Numbered from the stretch's first letter, positions 39,409 to 47,822 are shown. The stretch: 64,000 bases of DNA from Rhodococcus sp. 06-235-1A (GCF_002258785.1 NZ_NOYI01000002.1:248001-312000); one strand, 5' to 3'. The notes: a model not told the origin generated them from the sequence alone. Numbers and translations: made by a program.

Positions 39409-40161
39409 TCAGTTACCGGGCTGAGCGTATTGACGTGGGCGCGGATCCCGCAAGGCGGAGACCGTGACCTGGTCCGACTGCGTGATACGCGACGTCGCCC
39501 CATTGCGGGTCACCGTGTCGACCACACCTCCGGGGATGTTCAGCGCCGACGCGAGAGTCGGCGGGTCCCCGATTGCCGTGAATGTGTACGGCGCTGCCAG
39601 TTCTCGACCGTCGACCACCACCCGACCGGCGGGGCCGGCGATCCACGAGTCGACGCCGATGCGCACGACACCGTCGCTGCCTTCGATCTGGAGTGCTTCG
39701 GCTCCGGCGGCTCGCAACTCCTGCATGGCGTCGAGCAGCACTTCGGATCCGACGCCGGAGTTCGGATCCTCGATCACCAGGGCCACCCCAGGTCCCTCGG
39801 CTGCGACGGTACCGACTTGAATCGACAACGCAGACAATCGTTCCTGAGCCTCTGCCACTGCGGCCTCCGATCCCGAGCCGGATTGGCGCAGAGTCGCCAA
39901 CGTGTTCTGCAGTGTGCTGATCTCATCGCGAATGGACGCCTCCCGCCGAGTGAGGGTGTCCAGCACGACCAGCAGATCCTCGGGCCGCGAATTCTCCAGA
40001 CTGTCGGATGTTTTCGTCTCTCGTACCTGCGTGGCGATTCCGATTCCCAGCACGCACAGAAGCGCAAGGGCCAGGATTCCGAACGCCGTTCCGCGCCTGC
40101 GTCGATCTGCATCGGTACCCCGCGCGCGCCAGTCGTGGCGTCCGGTGCCCGTACTACTCAC
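39409..40161 (-). CDS. DUF881 family membrane-anchored protein
   Basis: A 250-residue protein with one N-terminal transmembrane helix (residues about 26-44, GILALALLCVLGIGIAT), a coiled-coil segment (about 65-115) and a C-terminal DUF881 domain (GPGVALVIEDPN, LLDAMQELRAAGAEAL, DSWIAG). The counterpart is Rv1825. DUF881 proteins occur in actinobacterial and firmicute cell-division neighbourhoods; no biochemical role is established. It lies 3 nt after the Sbp gene in the same operon. Confidence 0.9.
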   Translation of the reverse strand: MSSTGTGRHDWRARGTDADRRRRGTAFGILALALLCVLGIGIATQVRETKTSDSLENSRPEDLLVVLDTLTRREASIRDEISTLQNTLATLRQSGSGSEAAVAEAQERLSALSIQVGTVAAEGPGVALVIEDPNSGVGSEVLLDAMQELRAAGAEALQIEGSDGVVRIGVDSWIAGPAGRVVVDGRELAAPYTFTAIGDPPTLASALNIPGGVVDTVTRNGATSRITQSDQVTVSALRDPRPRQYAQPGN

Positions 40162-40164
40162 GTT

Positions 40165-40608
40165 CTATGCCCCGAACAGACGGCGGCGGAGCGCAGTCGC
40201 GTTACCGAAGATGCGAATGCCGAGTACGACGACTATCGCGGTCGACAGCTGCGTTCCCACCCCCAGTTGATCGCCGAGCCACACGATCAGAGCCGCCACG
40301 AGCACGTTGAAGACGAACGAGACGACGAACACCTTGGCGTCGAATATGCCGTCGAGAAGCGCACGTACCCCACCGAATACCGCATCGATCGCAGCGACGA
40401 CGGCGATCGGCAGATAGGGCGCGACGACGGCGGGGACCTGCGGGCCTGCGACCGTGCCGATGGCGACCCCGGCGACCAGTGCGACGAGCGCAGCGATGGC
40501 GTAGGCACCGTGGGCAGTGGTGACCGGAGCGTCCGCGGTTGCCTCGGCGTCCACTGCGTCGGCGTCGATCTGGGACGGTACGGATTTCGCCGGATCGTGC
40601 TTCGTCAT
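40165..40608 (-). CDS. sbp: Small basic protein (Sbp/DUF1290 family) membrane protein
   Basis: A 147-residue membrane protein. A soluble, acidic N-terminal 30 residues precede three or four helices with the Sbp signature YLPIAVVAAIDAVFGGVRALLDGIFDAKVF and VLGIRIFGNATALRRRLF. Its genomic sandwich between two DUF881 genes is conserved in mycobacteria (Rv1824). Despite the family name the soluble N-terminus here is acidic. The ATG at 40608 overlaps the upstream DUF881 stop (ATGA). Confidence 0.9.
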   Translation of the reverse strand: MTKHDPAKSVPSQIDADAVDAEATADAPVTTAHGAYAIAALVALVAGVAIGTVAGPQVPAVVAPYLPIAVVAAIDAVFGGVRALLDGIFDAKVFVVSFVFNVLVAALIVWLGDQLGVGTQLSTAIVVVLGIRIFGNATALRRRLFGA

Positions 40609-41465
40609 CGTGGGGTTGCCTCCTCTGCCTCGAACGACTCTTTCACGGCGGCAGGCCCGAGCTCGAGATCGGCGGCCGGCCGTACCGAGAACCCGACACC
40701 GTACAACTGCGCCACCGTACTCATCCGCAGATACGCGTCGCTGACGACGAACTGCACCTGGATGCGCTGCGGCGGCCCGATCGCCGCGATGTCGTAGGGC
40801 GAGGTGATCGGGCGATTTTCCACCAGCATTGCCCCGCCGGCCTGCCTGATGGTCACGTTCGGCCCGACTCGAACCCCGTCGACGGATACCGCCTCGGCTC
40901 CGCTGGCCCACAACGAGTTGACGATTGCGGCGATGTCTCGATCGAATACGGCCGCTCCCGAGCCCGTGCGCTCCGAAGAACCACCGTCCACGGCCGGTTC
41001 GGTCACGACAACCGAGAGTCCCGGACCGGAAACGGTATCGAGGCCCGCGGCAGACTCGACGGCACTCAACCGGTCCAGCAGGGCGTTGCCCACCACATCG
41101 GACTGCAGCGCTTCGTCTCGTTCGGACGACACCTGCTCGGCCAGTTCGTCTCTCGTCGATTCCAATTCGGCGCTGCGATCCCGGGCAGCACGGACCGCGG
41201 CCGACGCATCGGCCCCGGCGCGGTCGACGGCGGCGGCCCCTGACGCCAATTGGGACAGCGCGACACCGAAGACGATACCCACGACGACGGCTCCGGTCAG
41301 CAACCAGAGCGCCGCGGGTAATCGCGGCTTTCGGGTGTGTTGCGCCGTGCGTTCGGCAGCCGCGGCCACGTAGCCGGGATCGAGGTGGTCGGTCAACAAC
41401 GACGTCAACAACGACGGGACAGGATTCCTCCTGACCCGAGCCCCCGGTCGTTCCGCAGGTGTCAC
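40605..41465 (-). CDS. DUF881 family membrane-anchored protein
   Basis: A 286-residue paralogue of the other DUF881 protein in this operon: cytoplasmic N-terminus of about 45 residues (SLLTSLLTDHLDPGYVAAA), one transmembrane helix (about 52-72), a long coiled coil (about 75-125) and the DUF881 domain (GPGLSVVVTEPAVDG, IVNSLWASGAEAVSVDG). Counterpart Rv1823. The start at 41465 is GTG, 2 nt after the stop of the phosphatidyltransferase gene. Confidence 0.9.
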   Translation of the reverse strand: MTPAERPGARVRRNPVPSLLTSLLTDHLDPGYVAAAAERTAQHTRKPRLPAALWLLTGAVVVGIVFGVALSQLASGAAAVDRAGADASAAVRAARDRSAELESTRDELAEQVSSERDEALQSDVVGNALLDRLSAVESAAGLDTVSGPGLSVVVTEPAVDGGSSERTGSGAAVFDRDIAAIVNSLWASGAEAVSVDGVRVGPNVTIRQAGGAMLVENRPITSPYDIAAIGPPQRIQVQFVVSDAYLRMSTVAQLYGVGFSVRPAADLELGPAAVKESFEAEEATPR

Positions 41466-41467
41466 CG

Positions 41468-42070
41468 TCAGGTGCCGGCCACTGTCGGGTCGACCGCCCT
41501 GGCGACGGCGATGGCCTTGCCCACGTACAACATGCCGGTCCAGGTGTACAACGCAGTGCCCCAGATGAGTAGGGCATACCCGAGTGGGCCCGCTGCGTCG
41601 GCCACCGAACTGTCGCCCTCAGAGACCAGCAGTACCGGCAGAGCGATCATGACGACGAAGGTGGCGGCTTTACCGAGGTAGATGACGTCCGGGGGCGGGA
41701 GCGAACGACGTCGATAGACGAACATCGTCAGTCCGAGCACGGCATCGCGGCCGATCAATATTGCTGCGACCCACCACGGGATGATGCCGCGTAGAACGAA
41801 GGCAACGAGGGTGCTGATGACGTAGAGCCGATCGACCAGCGGGTCGAGAACGGCACCCAATTTCGATGCCTGTCCGAGCATGCGAGCGAGTTTGCCGTCG
41901 AGCCAATCGGTTCCGCCGCTGACGAGCAGAATGACCAGTGCCCACCCGTCCGCTTCGGGGCCGAGCATGAGGTACAGGAACAGCGGGACGCCGGCCAGGC
42001 GAATGGCACTGAGCAGATTGGGAACGGTCGCGATGCGGTCCGATACCTCGAGCTCACGGTTGTCCGTCAT
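41468..42070 (-). CDS. pgsA2: CDP-alcohol phosphatidyltransferase (PgsA2-like)
   Basis: A 200-residue integral membrane enzyme transferring a phosphatidyl group from CDP-diacylglycerol to an alcohol. The CAPT motif DWLDGKLARMLGQASKLG followed by AVLDPLVDR supplies all catalytic Asp residues (D-x2-D-G-x2-A-R-x8-G-x3-D-x3-D). Several transmembrane helices follow. Its synteny with Rv1822 favours the annotation as a PgsA2-type (cardiolipin synthase or phosphatidylglycerophosphate synthase) enzyme, but the acceptor cannot be decided from sequence. Confidence 0.9.
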   Translation of the reverse strand: MTDNRELEVSDRIATVPNLLSAIRLAGVPLFLYLMLGPEADGWALVILLVSGGTDWLDGKLARMLGQASKLGAVLDPLVDRLYVISTLVAFVLRGIIPWWVAAILIGRDAVLGLTMFVYRRRSLPPPDVIYLGKAATFVVMIALPVLLVSEGDSSVADAAGPLGYALLIWGTALYTWTGMLYVGKAIAVARAVDPTVAGT

Positions 42071-42128
42071 CGACGATCACCTCCAGTCGTTTCTGCTCGT
42101 CGTGCGCTCGGCCGAGTCTGCGGCCACG

Positions 42129-42764
42129 TTAGCGCCATGCGAACACGGGCTGCTCGAAGTCTGCGACTCGGGTGTGTCGACCGCGCAGCGCCACCTCGCG
42201 GAATTGGTGGACGATCGCACCGGTTGGAGCATGGATGGCTCCGGTTCGGTACGGCCACCGAATCACCGGACGCTGCGATTCCGGAATCGACACGAACTCG
42301 GCGTCGACGTCGAGTTCGTCGACCGTCACCTCGAACACCTCCGCAACCTCGTCCTCGTTGGGGCGCAATGCGGCCGAGTAGTCACCCACCCACACCACGA
42401 ACGGTGTGATGACGTAGCCGGACCGGGTGACGTAATCGTCGAGCCTACCGATGACATCGGTCTCGGCGACTCGAATACCCAACTCCTCGTCCAATTCGCG
42501 TAGGCACGCCTGCACAGTGGACTCTCCCGGGTCGACGCCGCCGCCCGGCAGGGCGTACTGCCCGGGATGCGCGCGCAACCGGCTCGGCCGCTTCGTGAGC
42601 AGCATGCGCCGGTCCCCCGGCGCTCCGCCGACTGCGACGGCCACTGCCGCGGCCCGCAGTCCGACGGATTCAGCGGTGTGATGTGCGAACCCTTCGAGTG
42701 CGCGCGCAATCGAATCTCGACCGAGAAGGTCCTCGATCGGGTCACCGGAATCGTCGACGCTCAC
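42129..42764 (-). CDS. NUDIX hydrolase, possible CoA pyrophosphatase
   Basis: A 211-residue protein with a complete Nudix box GGVDPGESTVQACLRELDEELGI near residues 75-98 (G-x5-E-x7-REUxEExGU). The context RMLLTKRPSRLRAHPGQYALPGGG resembles CoA-type pyrophosphatases (NudL-like). The substrate is inferred only. It lies between the phosphatidyltransferase gene and idi with short gaps (58 and 27 nt). Confidence 0.88.
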   Translation of the reverse strand: MSVDDSGDPIEDLLGRDSIARALEGFAHHTAESVGLRAAAVAVAVGGAPGDRRMLLTKRPSRLRAHPGQYALPGGGVDPGESTVQACLRELDEELGIRVAETDVIGRLDDYVTRSGYVITPFVVWVGDYSAALRPNEDEVAEVFEVTVDELDVDAEFVSIPESQRPVIRWPYRTGAIHAPTGAIVHQFREVALRGRHTRVADFEQPVFAWR

Positions 42765-42791
42765 ACCACGAACACTAGAGGCTCGGCCGAA

Positions 42792-43400
42792 TCAGCGGCT
42801 ACCGGCAAGGCGGGCAGCGGGGGGAAGCAGATCGTCGGGCGCGACCGGCCAGCCGAGCGGCTCGTCGCCCAGGGCTGTCAATTGGTCCACTTGTGTTCGA
42901 CACCATGGTGATACGTCGATGCTGCCGCCCCGCACCCCCGTGGAGAATTCACTCCACGACACCCACCGGGTCTCGTCCACCTCGAGCGGATCGGGATCGA
43001 ACGTCGCATGCTCGTCCACCCGCACGCGGTAAACGGGGCAGATCTCGTTCTCCACGATTCCGTTGTCCATGACGGCCCGGTACCGAAAGTGAGGCAGAAC
43101 CAGTTCGGCCGAACTTGCGTGCAGCCCCAGCTCTTCGCCGATTCGGCGCAACACGGCGTCGTCGAGTTTCTCGCTCGGGGCAGGGTGGCCACAGCAGCTG
43201 TTGGTCAGCACGCCCGGCCAGGTCGTCTTGGTCGACGCTCTGCGCGTGAGCAGTACCGCGCCGTCGGATCTGACCACGTAACTCGAAAATGCCAGGTGCA
43301 GCGGCGTCTGCGCCGTGTGCACGGTGGTCTTGTCCTGTGTGCCGACAGCGCGGCCTTCGTCGTCGAGCAGCACCACGTGCTGCGAGGGGGATGGATCCAT
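42792..43400 (-). CDS. idi: Isopentenyl-diphosphate delta-isomerase, type I
   Basis: A 202-residue type I IDI interconverting IPP and DMAPP for isoprenoid synthesis. It has LHLAFSSYVVRSDGAVLLTRRA, the catalytic Cys in LTNSCCGHPAPSE near residue 69, the metal-binding His/Glu residues, YRAVMDNGIVENEICPVYR with the catalytic Glu, and WVSWSEF. The ATG at 43400 gives the usual length; the open frame reaches 43571 but overlaps the divergent small gene. Adjacent to the NUDIX gene, a distant fold relative. Confidence 0.95.
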   Translation of the reverse strand: MDPSPSQHVVLLDDEGRAVGTQDKTTVHTAQTPLHLAFSSYVVRSDGAVLLTRRASTKTTWPGVLTNSCCGHPAPSEKLDDAVLRRIGEELGLHASSAELVLPHFRYRAVMDNGIVENEICPVYRVRVDEHATFDPDPLEVDETRWVSWSEFSTGVRGGSIDVSPWCRTQVDQLTALGDEPLGWPVAPDDLLPPAARLAGSR

Positions 43401-43444
43401 CGTTCCATGGTCCCACGGGCAATCCAGCGGTCTACTGTCGAACC

Positions 43445-43609
43445 ATGGGACGCGAAGCGAACGCAGACGACGAGACACAGACCGACAGCGAGAAATCGAA
43501 CACCTCCGATTCACCCAAGGGCGGTCGACCCGGACCGGTGGACGGCGGGGGCGGCGGCGGGATGGCGACACGTGAGAACGCGCCCGAGATCGCCGACGAC
43601 TCAGCCTGA
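43445..43609 (+). CDS. Possible 54-residue Gly-rich peptide
   Basis: Short plus-strand frame divergent from idi (44-nt gap). The product is polar and acidic for 25 residues, then contains PKGGRPGPVDGGGGGGMATRE. There is no Shine-Dalgarno, but TACTGT (43433-43438) lies 6 nt before the ATG, which would suit a leaderless transcript. No family is recognised. It may be a companion of the downstream repeat-peptide locus or just intergenic sequence. Confidence 0.35.
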   Translation: MGREANADDETQTDSEKSNTSDSPKGGRPGPVDGGGGGGMATRENAPEIADDSA

Positions 43610-43630
43610 AATTTTCGACATCACGGCTGT

Positions 43631-43659
43631 TTGAAAAAAAGAGTTCGCGTCAATACCTC
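43631..43659 (+). promoter_or_regulatory. Candidate promoter for the repeat-peptide operon
   Basis: TTGAAA (43631-43636), 17-nt spacer, TACCTC (43654-43659), inside an AT-rich patch containing seven consecutive A. The predicted start near 43666 would leave a leader of about 47 nt carrying the GGAAGGA ribosome site. The -10 match is partial. Confidence 0.35.
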
Positions 43660-43712
43660 CGATGTTCTCGCGCTGCGCGGGCACACGAACCTCCACGACC
43701 GGAAGGACCTCG

Positions 43713-43970
43713 ATGAGCATCAACGACGACGACATCACCACCACGAGCGGATCTGCAGGCGAAGGCCCCGCTGACGGCGGCTCGAACCCCGGCGGTCACG
43801 ACGGCGGCGCAGACGGCTCGGCCGGAGCGGGCGAAGGCCCAGCCGACGGCGGCTCGAACCCTGATGGTCACGACGGCGGCGCAGACGGCCCCGCTGGAGC
43901 AGGCGAAGGCCCAGCCGACGGCGGATCCAACCCCAACGGGCACGACGGCGGTGCGGACGGCACCGCTTGA
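43713..43970 (+). CDS. Repeat peptide, candidate precursor of a JmjC-modified peptide
   Basis: An 85-residue acidic, Cys-free peptide. A short leader-like N-terminus (MSINDDDITTTSGSA, residues 1-15) is followed by three copies of a 24-residue unit (16-39, 40-63, 64-85, the last cut by 2 residues). The units are identical except in the motif SNPxGHDGG, where x is Gly, Asp or Asn, and in one Ser/Pro near the end. Each unit holds one His (29, 53, 77). The ATG at 43713 has an excellent GGAAGGA 5 nt upstream. The stop overlaps the TTG start of the JmjC oxygenase, so the pair is translationally coupled. Leader plus tandem core repeats plus coupled modifying enzyme is the layout of a multi-core RiPP, but I know of no described family with this sequence, and export or protease genes are not adjacent. 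Confidence 0.8.
   Translation: MSINDDDITTTSGSAGEGPADGGSNPGGHDGGADGSAGAGEGPADGGSNPDGHDGGADGPAGAGEGPADGGSNPNGHDGGADGTA
43758..43967 (+). repeat. 72-bp tandem repeat encoding the 24-residue units
   Basis: Units at 43758-43829, 43830-43901 and 43902-43967 (the last 66 bp). They differ at scattered third positions as well as at the variable codon, so the amino-acid sequence is better conserved than the DNA, suggesting selection on the peptide. Confidence 0.9.
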
Positions 43971-45229
43971 GCACTGAGCTGAGCGACGAGCGCGGATCGG
44001 ATCATCGGTCCGCGCTTCGTCGTCTCACCGGTAGCGACCTCGGGACGTTCGCAGATCGGTTCTGGGGTGTTGCCCCCAAGCTGACCAGATCCGCTGATCT
44101 CTCCCAGTCGTTCGACGACTTGATGACGCTCGATGCGGTGGACGAGTTGATCTCCGAACGTGGCGTACGTACCCCGTTCGTACGCATGGCCAAGGATGGC
44201 CGCCTGCTGGACAAAGCACAGTTCACCGCGTCCGGCGGCTTCGGTGCCGAGGTCACCGATCAGGTGGACTCCGGCGCGGTACTGGCGGCGTTCGCGGACG
44301 GCAACACTCTGGTTCTGCAGGGTCTGCACCGGTTGTGGCCCCCACTGATCCATTTCGTCGGTGATCTCGTTCGCGAGCTGGGCCATCCCGTGCAGGTCAA
44401 TTCGTATGTCACACCGGCTGCATCGCAAGGCTTCTCGCCGCACTACGACGTACACGACGTGTTCGTCGTTCAAATTGCCGGCAGTAAGCGGTGGAGCATC
44501 CATTCGCCGGTCCACGTCCATCCGCTCAACAATCAACCGTGGTCGGACCGACGTTCGGCGGTCGAAGAGCACGCATCGAACGCTCCCGAACTGGACGTCG
44601 TCCTCGAGCCCGGCGACGTGCTGTACCTACCGCGCGGGTGGATTCACTCGGCGCAAGCACTCGGTGACACCACGGTTCACCTCACGATCGGCGTCGCGTC
44701 GTACAACGAATACGACATCGCCCACCACGCACTGCAGGCGCTCGGCGACGTCGAGAGTCTACGTGCTCCCCTGCCCGCCGGCCTGGACCACGCCGACCCC
44801 GAATCCCTCGTCCCGCATGTGCACCGAGTTCTGGACGGGATGCGTGCCGCGCTCGACGAGATCGGCCGAGACCCCGACGCGATACGTCGCCTCGCCGACC
44901 GCGTCGCACACCGTCACGACGAACTCGTCCGACCGCAACCGGTACGTCCCCTGGCAAGCGTCGCCGCGATGGGCGCGTTGCGGGGTGGGGATTCGATTCG
45001 GTTGCGGCCCGGCATCTTCGCACGCCTGGTGCACTCGAGCGACGGCGTATCGATGGTGCTTCGAAACAAGACCGTGACGCTGCCACCCCAGTGCGGCGAC
45101 GCGGTCGAGAGCCTGATGAAGGGCGCTCCGTGCCGTCTCGATTCGATGCCCGGTCTCGACCTCGACGATGCATCGGTGGTTGCGCGCAGACTCATCCGCG
45201 AGGGCATTGCGGTGACGGTAGCGCGGTAG
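43967..45229 (+). CDS. JmjC-domain 2-oxoglutarate oxygenase, ribosomal-oxygenase (ROX) architecture
   Basis: A 420-residue Fe(II)/2-oxoglutarate hydroxylase. Iron ligands are H159 and D161 in FSPHYDVHDVF and H227 in LPRGWIHSAQ; K174 in SKRWSIH is the likely 2-oxoglutarate ligand. The region after about 260 is a helical dimerisation segment, followed by a C-terminal winged-helix-like part (DAVESLMKGAPCRLDSMPGL to the end), the order seen in YcfD, MINA53 and NO66, which hydroxylate Arg or His of ribosomal proteins. The TTG at 43967 overlaps the peptide stop (TTGA). With the repeat peptide immediately upstream and a convergent gene 6 nt downstream, these two genes form a self-contained operon, which suggests that the peptide is the substrate (inference). 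Confidence 0.88.
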   Translation: MSTELSDERGSDHRSALRRLTGSDLGTFADRFWGVAPKLTRSADLSQSFDDLMTLDAVDELISERGVRTPFVRMAKDGRLLDKAQFTASGGFGAEVTDQVDSGAVLAAFADGNTLVLQGLHRLWPPLIHFVGDLVRELGHPVQVNSYVTPAASQGFSPHYDVHDVFVVQIAGSKRWSIHSPVHVHPLNNQPWSDRRSAVEEHASNAPELDVVLEPGDVLYLPRGWIHSAQALGDTTVHLTIGVASYNEYDIAHHALQALGDVESLRAPLPAGLDHADPESLVPHVHRVLDGMRAALDEIGRDPDAIRRLADRVAHRHDELVRPQPVRPLASVAAMGALRGGDSIRLRPGIFARLVHSSDGVSMVLRNKTVTLPPQCGDAVESLMKGAPCRLDSMPGLDLDDASVVARRLIREGIAVTVAR

Positions 45230-45235
45230 CAGTCG

Positions 45236-45997
45236 TCAGGTGATCGTGACTCCACCGTCGACCGCGATGGTCTGACCCGTCACGTATCCCCCGGCGTCGG
45301 ATGCCAGCCAGACGGCGGTGGCGGCCAGCTCCTCCGGATCGCCCTTGCGGCCGAGGATCATCCGCGGCGCCATCGAATCGAGATATCCCGGTTGGTAGGA
45401 GTCCGTCATCTCGCTCTGAAAGAAGCCCGGCGCAATCGCGTTGACCCTGATCCCTTTTCGCGCGCCCCACTGCTGCGCGAGGTCGCGGGTGAGCCCGACG
45501 ATGGCGGCCTTGCTGGCGCTGTAGGCGGCCTGCGGTAGGCCCGCAGTGGTCAGCCCGAGCACGCTGGAGATGTTCACGATCGAACTGCCGGGTGCCATCA
45601 CCCGTCCGCACGCCTGGGCTGCCCAGTAGGACCCGTTCAGGTTGATGTCGATCACCGAGCGAAACTGCTCGGGAGTCTCGCGGGTGGCGGGATAGGCGGT
45701 GCCGACTCCGGCGTTGTTGATCAGCACGTCGACTTTGCCGAACTCGGCCACGGCGGCGTCGACCATCGCGGTGCACTGGTCGGGGTCGACCACATCGGTT
45801 GCGACGGTGATCGAACGTCCTCCGACACTGTCGATCAGCTGTGCGGTCTGCGCCAACTTGTCCACGCGGCGCGCCGCGAGCACCACGTCCGCCCCCGCCT
45901 CGGCAGCAGCTTTCGCGAAGGCAACACCCAGACCGGAGGATGCGCCGGTGACGATGACGACTCGGCCGTCGAGGCGGAATTTGTCCAAGATCGACAT
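45236..45997 (-). CDS. Short-chain dehydrogenase/reductase
   Basis: A 253-residue classical SDR. The cofactor motif TGASSGLGVAFA is at residue 18, NNAGVG follows, then the catalytic Ser in VNISSVLG, YSASKAA (Tyr-x3-Lys) and PGFFQSEMT. The C-terminus VTGQTIAVDGG is typical of FabG-like family members. AARR at the end of beta-2 suggests NADP(H). It lies 28 nt after the acyl-CoA dehydrogenase gene, so the two probably act on the same acyl or hydroxyacyl substrate. The open frame to 46150 overlaps that gene and is not used. Confidence 0.9.
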   Translation of the reverse strand: MSILDKFRLDGRVVIVTGASSGLGVAFAKAAAEAGADVVLAARRVDKLAQTAQLIDSVGGRSITVATDVVDPDQCTAMVDAAVAEFGKVDVLINNAGVGTAYPATRETPEQFRSVIDINLNGSYWAAQACGRVMAPGSSIVNISSVLGLTTAGLPQAAYSASKAAIVGLTRDLAQQWGARKGIRVNAIAPGFFQSEMTDSYQPGYLDSMAPRMILGRKGDPEELAATAVWLASDAGGYVTGQTIAVDGGVTIT

Positions 45998-46025
45998 TTG
46001 CGTAACTCTCCTTGTAACTGGTCTT

Positions 46026-47822
46026 TCAGAACCAGGCGGGTGACATATCGAGGGTGGTGCGGTCCAGTCGCGCCAGCAGATCCAACTGAGCATCCACCTT
46101 CGGCAGCTCGTAGACGTAGAAGTACTGTGCCGCAGAACGCTTTCCGTCATAGAAGTCTCCGGACTTCGTGCCGACGGCCAGTAATTGCTCCAGCCACATC
46201 CAGGCGATCACGATGTGACCCATGGCCTCGAGGTACGCCGTGGAGTTCGCCAGTGCCACAGCCGCGTCACCGGTCCCCCACAGCGCCGCGGTGACCTCGA
46301 CGATTCGGCCGAATCGGGCGTCCAGTTCCGCACCGTGGGTCGCAGCATCGCCGCCGACAGCGTCCGCCCGCGCGACCGTCCCCGAGATCTGTTCGCCGAG
46401 CAGTGCCAGTCCAGCGCCGCCTTGCATGACTACCTTGCGACCGAGTAGGTCCAAGCCTTGAATGCCGTGCGTGCCTTCGTGAATGGGATTGAGGCGGTTG
46501 TCGCGGTAGTGCTGTTCGACGTCGTAGTCGCGAGTGTATCCGTAGCCACCGTGCACCTGAATGGCCAAGCTGTTGGCCTCGAGGCACCACTGCGACGGCC
46601 AACTCTTGGCAATGGGCGTCAGTACATCGAGCAACAGTGTCGATCGCGACGCTTCGGCATCGTCGGACGCCGAATCCTGCAGGTCGACCAGATGCGAACA
46701 ATAGAGCCCCAACGCCAGCGCACCTTCGACATAGGACTTCTGCGCCAACAACATTCGGCGAACATCGGCGTGTTCGATCAACGCCACCGGCGGTGTGGCA
46801 GGATCCTTCGCGCCGAGCGGCCGTCCCTGGGTACGTGTCTTCGCGTATTCGACCGACTTCAGGTATCCGACGTAACCGAGAGCAATGGCCAGGAATCCGA
46901 CTCCGATCCGAGCCTCGTTCATCATGTGAAACATGTACGACAGTCCGCGGTTCTCCTCGGCGACCAGAAACCCGACTGCCCCGGGTTGCCCTGCGGGAGA
47001 ATGGGTTCCGTCACCGAACGCCAGCAGGGTGTTGGTGGTGCCGCGATTGCCCATCTTGTGATTGAGGCCGGTCAACACGATGTCGTTGCGCTCGCCGATA
47101 CCGCCGTTGCCGTCCGGCAGGAACTTGGGCACGATAAACAGCGAGATGCCCTTGACCCCGGGCGGTCCCCCTGGGGTCTTCGCCAGCACCAGATGGACGA
47201 TGTTCTCGGTGAGTTCGTGATCTCCACCGGAGATCCACATCTTGGTACCCGTGATACGGAAGCTGCCGTCGTCCTGCGGTACCGCTTTGGTCGTGATGTC
47301 CGCCAGCGACGATCCGGCCTGCGGCTCCGACAGGCACATGGTTCCGAACCAGCGCCCGTCGAGCATGGGCCCGACGTAGTCGCGCACCTGGTCCGGCGTG
47401 CCGTACGTGGCGATCAGGTTGGCGTTGGCCATCGTGAGAAACGGGTACGACGAGGTCCCCGCGTTCGCGGCCTGGAAAAAGGCCATCGCTGCCCGGGAGA
47501 CGGTCGCAGGCAGTTGCATGCCGCCGATCGACTCGTCGAACTGCCCGGCGATCAGACCTGCCGACGCATAGACATCGAGCGCTTGTTTGACTTCCGGTAT
47601 CAGCTCGACCGAACCGTCCGCGTTCATCGTCGGCTCCTGCGCGTCCGCCTTCTTGTTGTGCGGCGCGAAGTGCTTACGAGCGATGTCCGCACTGAGATCG
47701 AGTACAGCGTCGAAGGTCTCGCGGGAATGTTCCGCGAAGCGCGGTCGAGTGGTCAGCCCGGCCACGTCGAGCCACTCGTACAGCAGAAAATCCAGGTCGC
47801 GGCGCGAGAGGACATCCGACAT
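46026..47822 (-). CDS. Acyl-CoA dehydrogenase, large (FadE5-like) type
   Basis: A 598-residue FAD-dependent acyl-CoA dehydrogenase of the long subclass with an N-terminal extension and C-terminal extra domain. Signatures are MCLSEPQAGSSLADITTKA (FAD-binding), WISGGDHEL and CLEANSLAIQVHGGYGYTRDYDVEQHYRDNRLNPIHEGTHGIQ, with the probable catalytic Glu in IHEGTHG. Its length and motif spelling resemble mycobacterial FadE5. With the SDR downstream it forms an operon divergent from the carboxylic acid reductase. Confidence 0.93.
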   Translation of the reverse strand: MSDVLSRRDLDFLLYEWLDVAGLTTRPRFAEHSRETFDAVLDLSADIARKHFAPHNKKADAQEPTMNADGSVELIPEVKQALDVYASAGLIAGQFDESIGGMQLPATVSRAAMAFFQAANAGTSSYPFLTMANANLIATYGTPDQVRDYVGPMLDGRWFGTMCLSEPQAGSSLADITTKAVPQDDGSFRITGTKMWISGGDHELTENIVHLVLAKTPGGPPGVKGISLFIVPKFLPDGNGGIGERNDIVLTGLNHKMGNRGTTNTLLAFGDGTHSPAGQPGAVGFLVAEENRGLSYMFHMMNEARIGVGFLAIALGYVGYLKSVEYAKTRTQGRPLGAKDPATPPVALIEHADVRRMLLAQKSYVEGALALGLYCSHLVDLQDSASDDAEASRSTLLLDVLTPIAKSWPSQWCLEANSLAIQVHGGYGYTRDYDVEQHYRDNRLNPIHEGTHGIQGLDLLGRKVVMQGGAGLALLGEQISGTVARADAVGGDAATHGAELDARFGRIVEVTAALWGTGDAAVALANSTAYLEAMGHIVIAWMWLEQLLAVGTKSGDFYDGKRSAAQYFYVYELPKVDAQLDLLARLDRTTLDMSPAWF

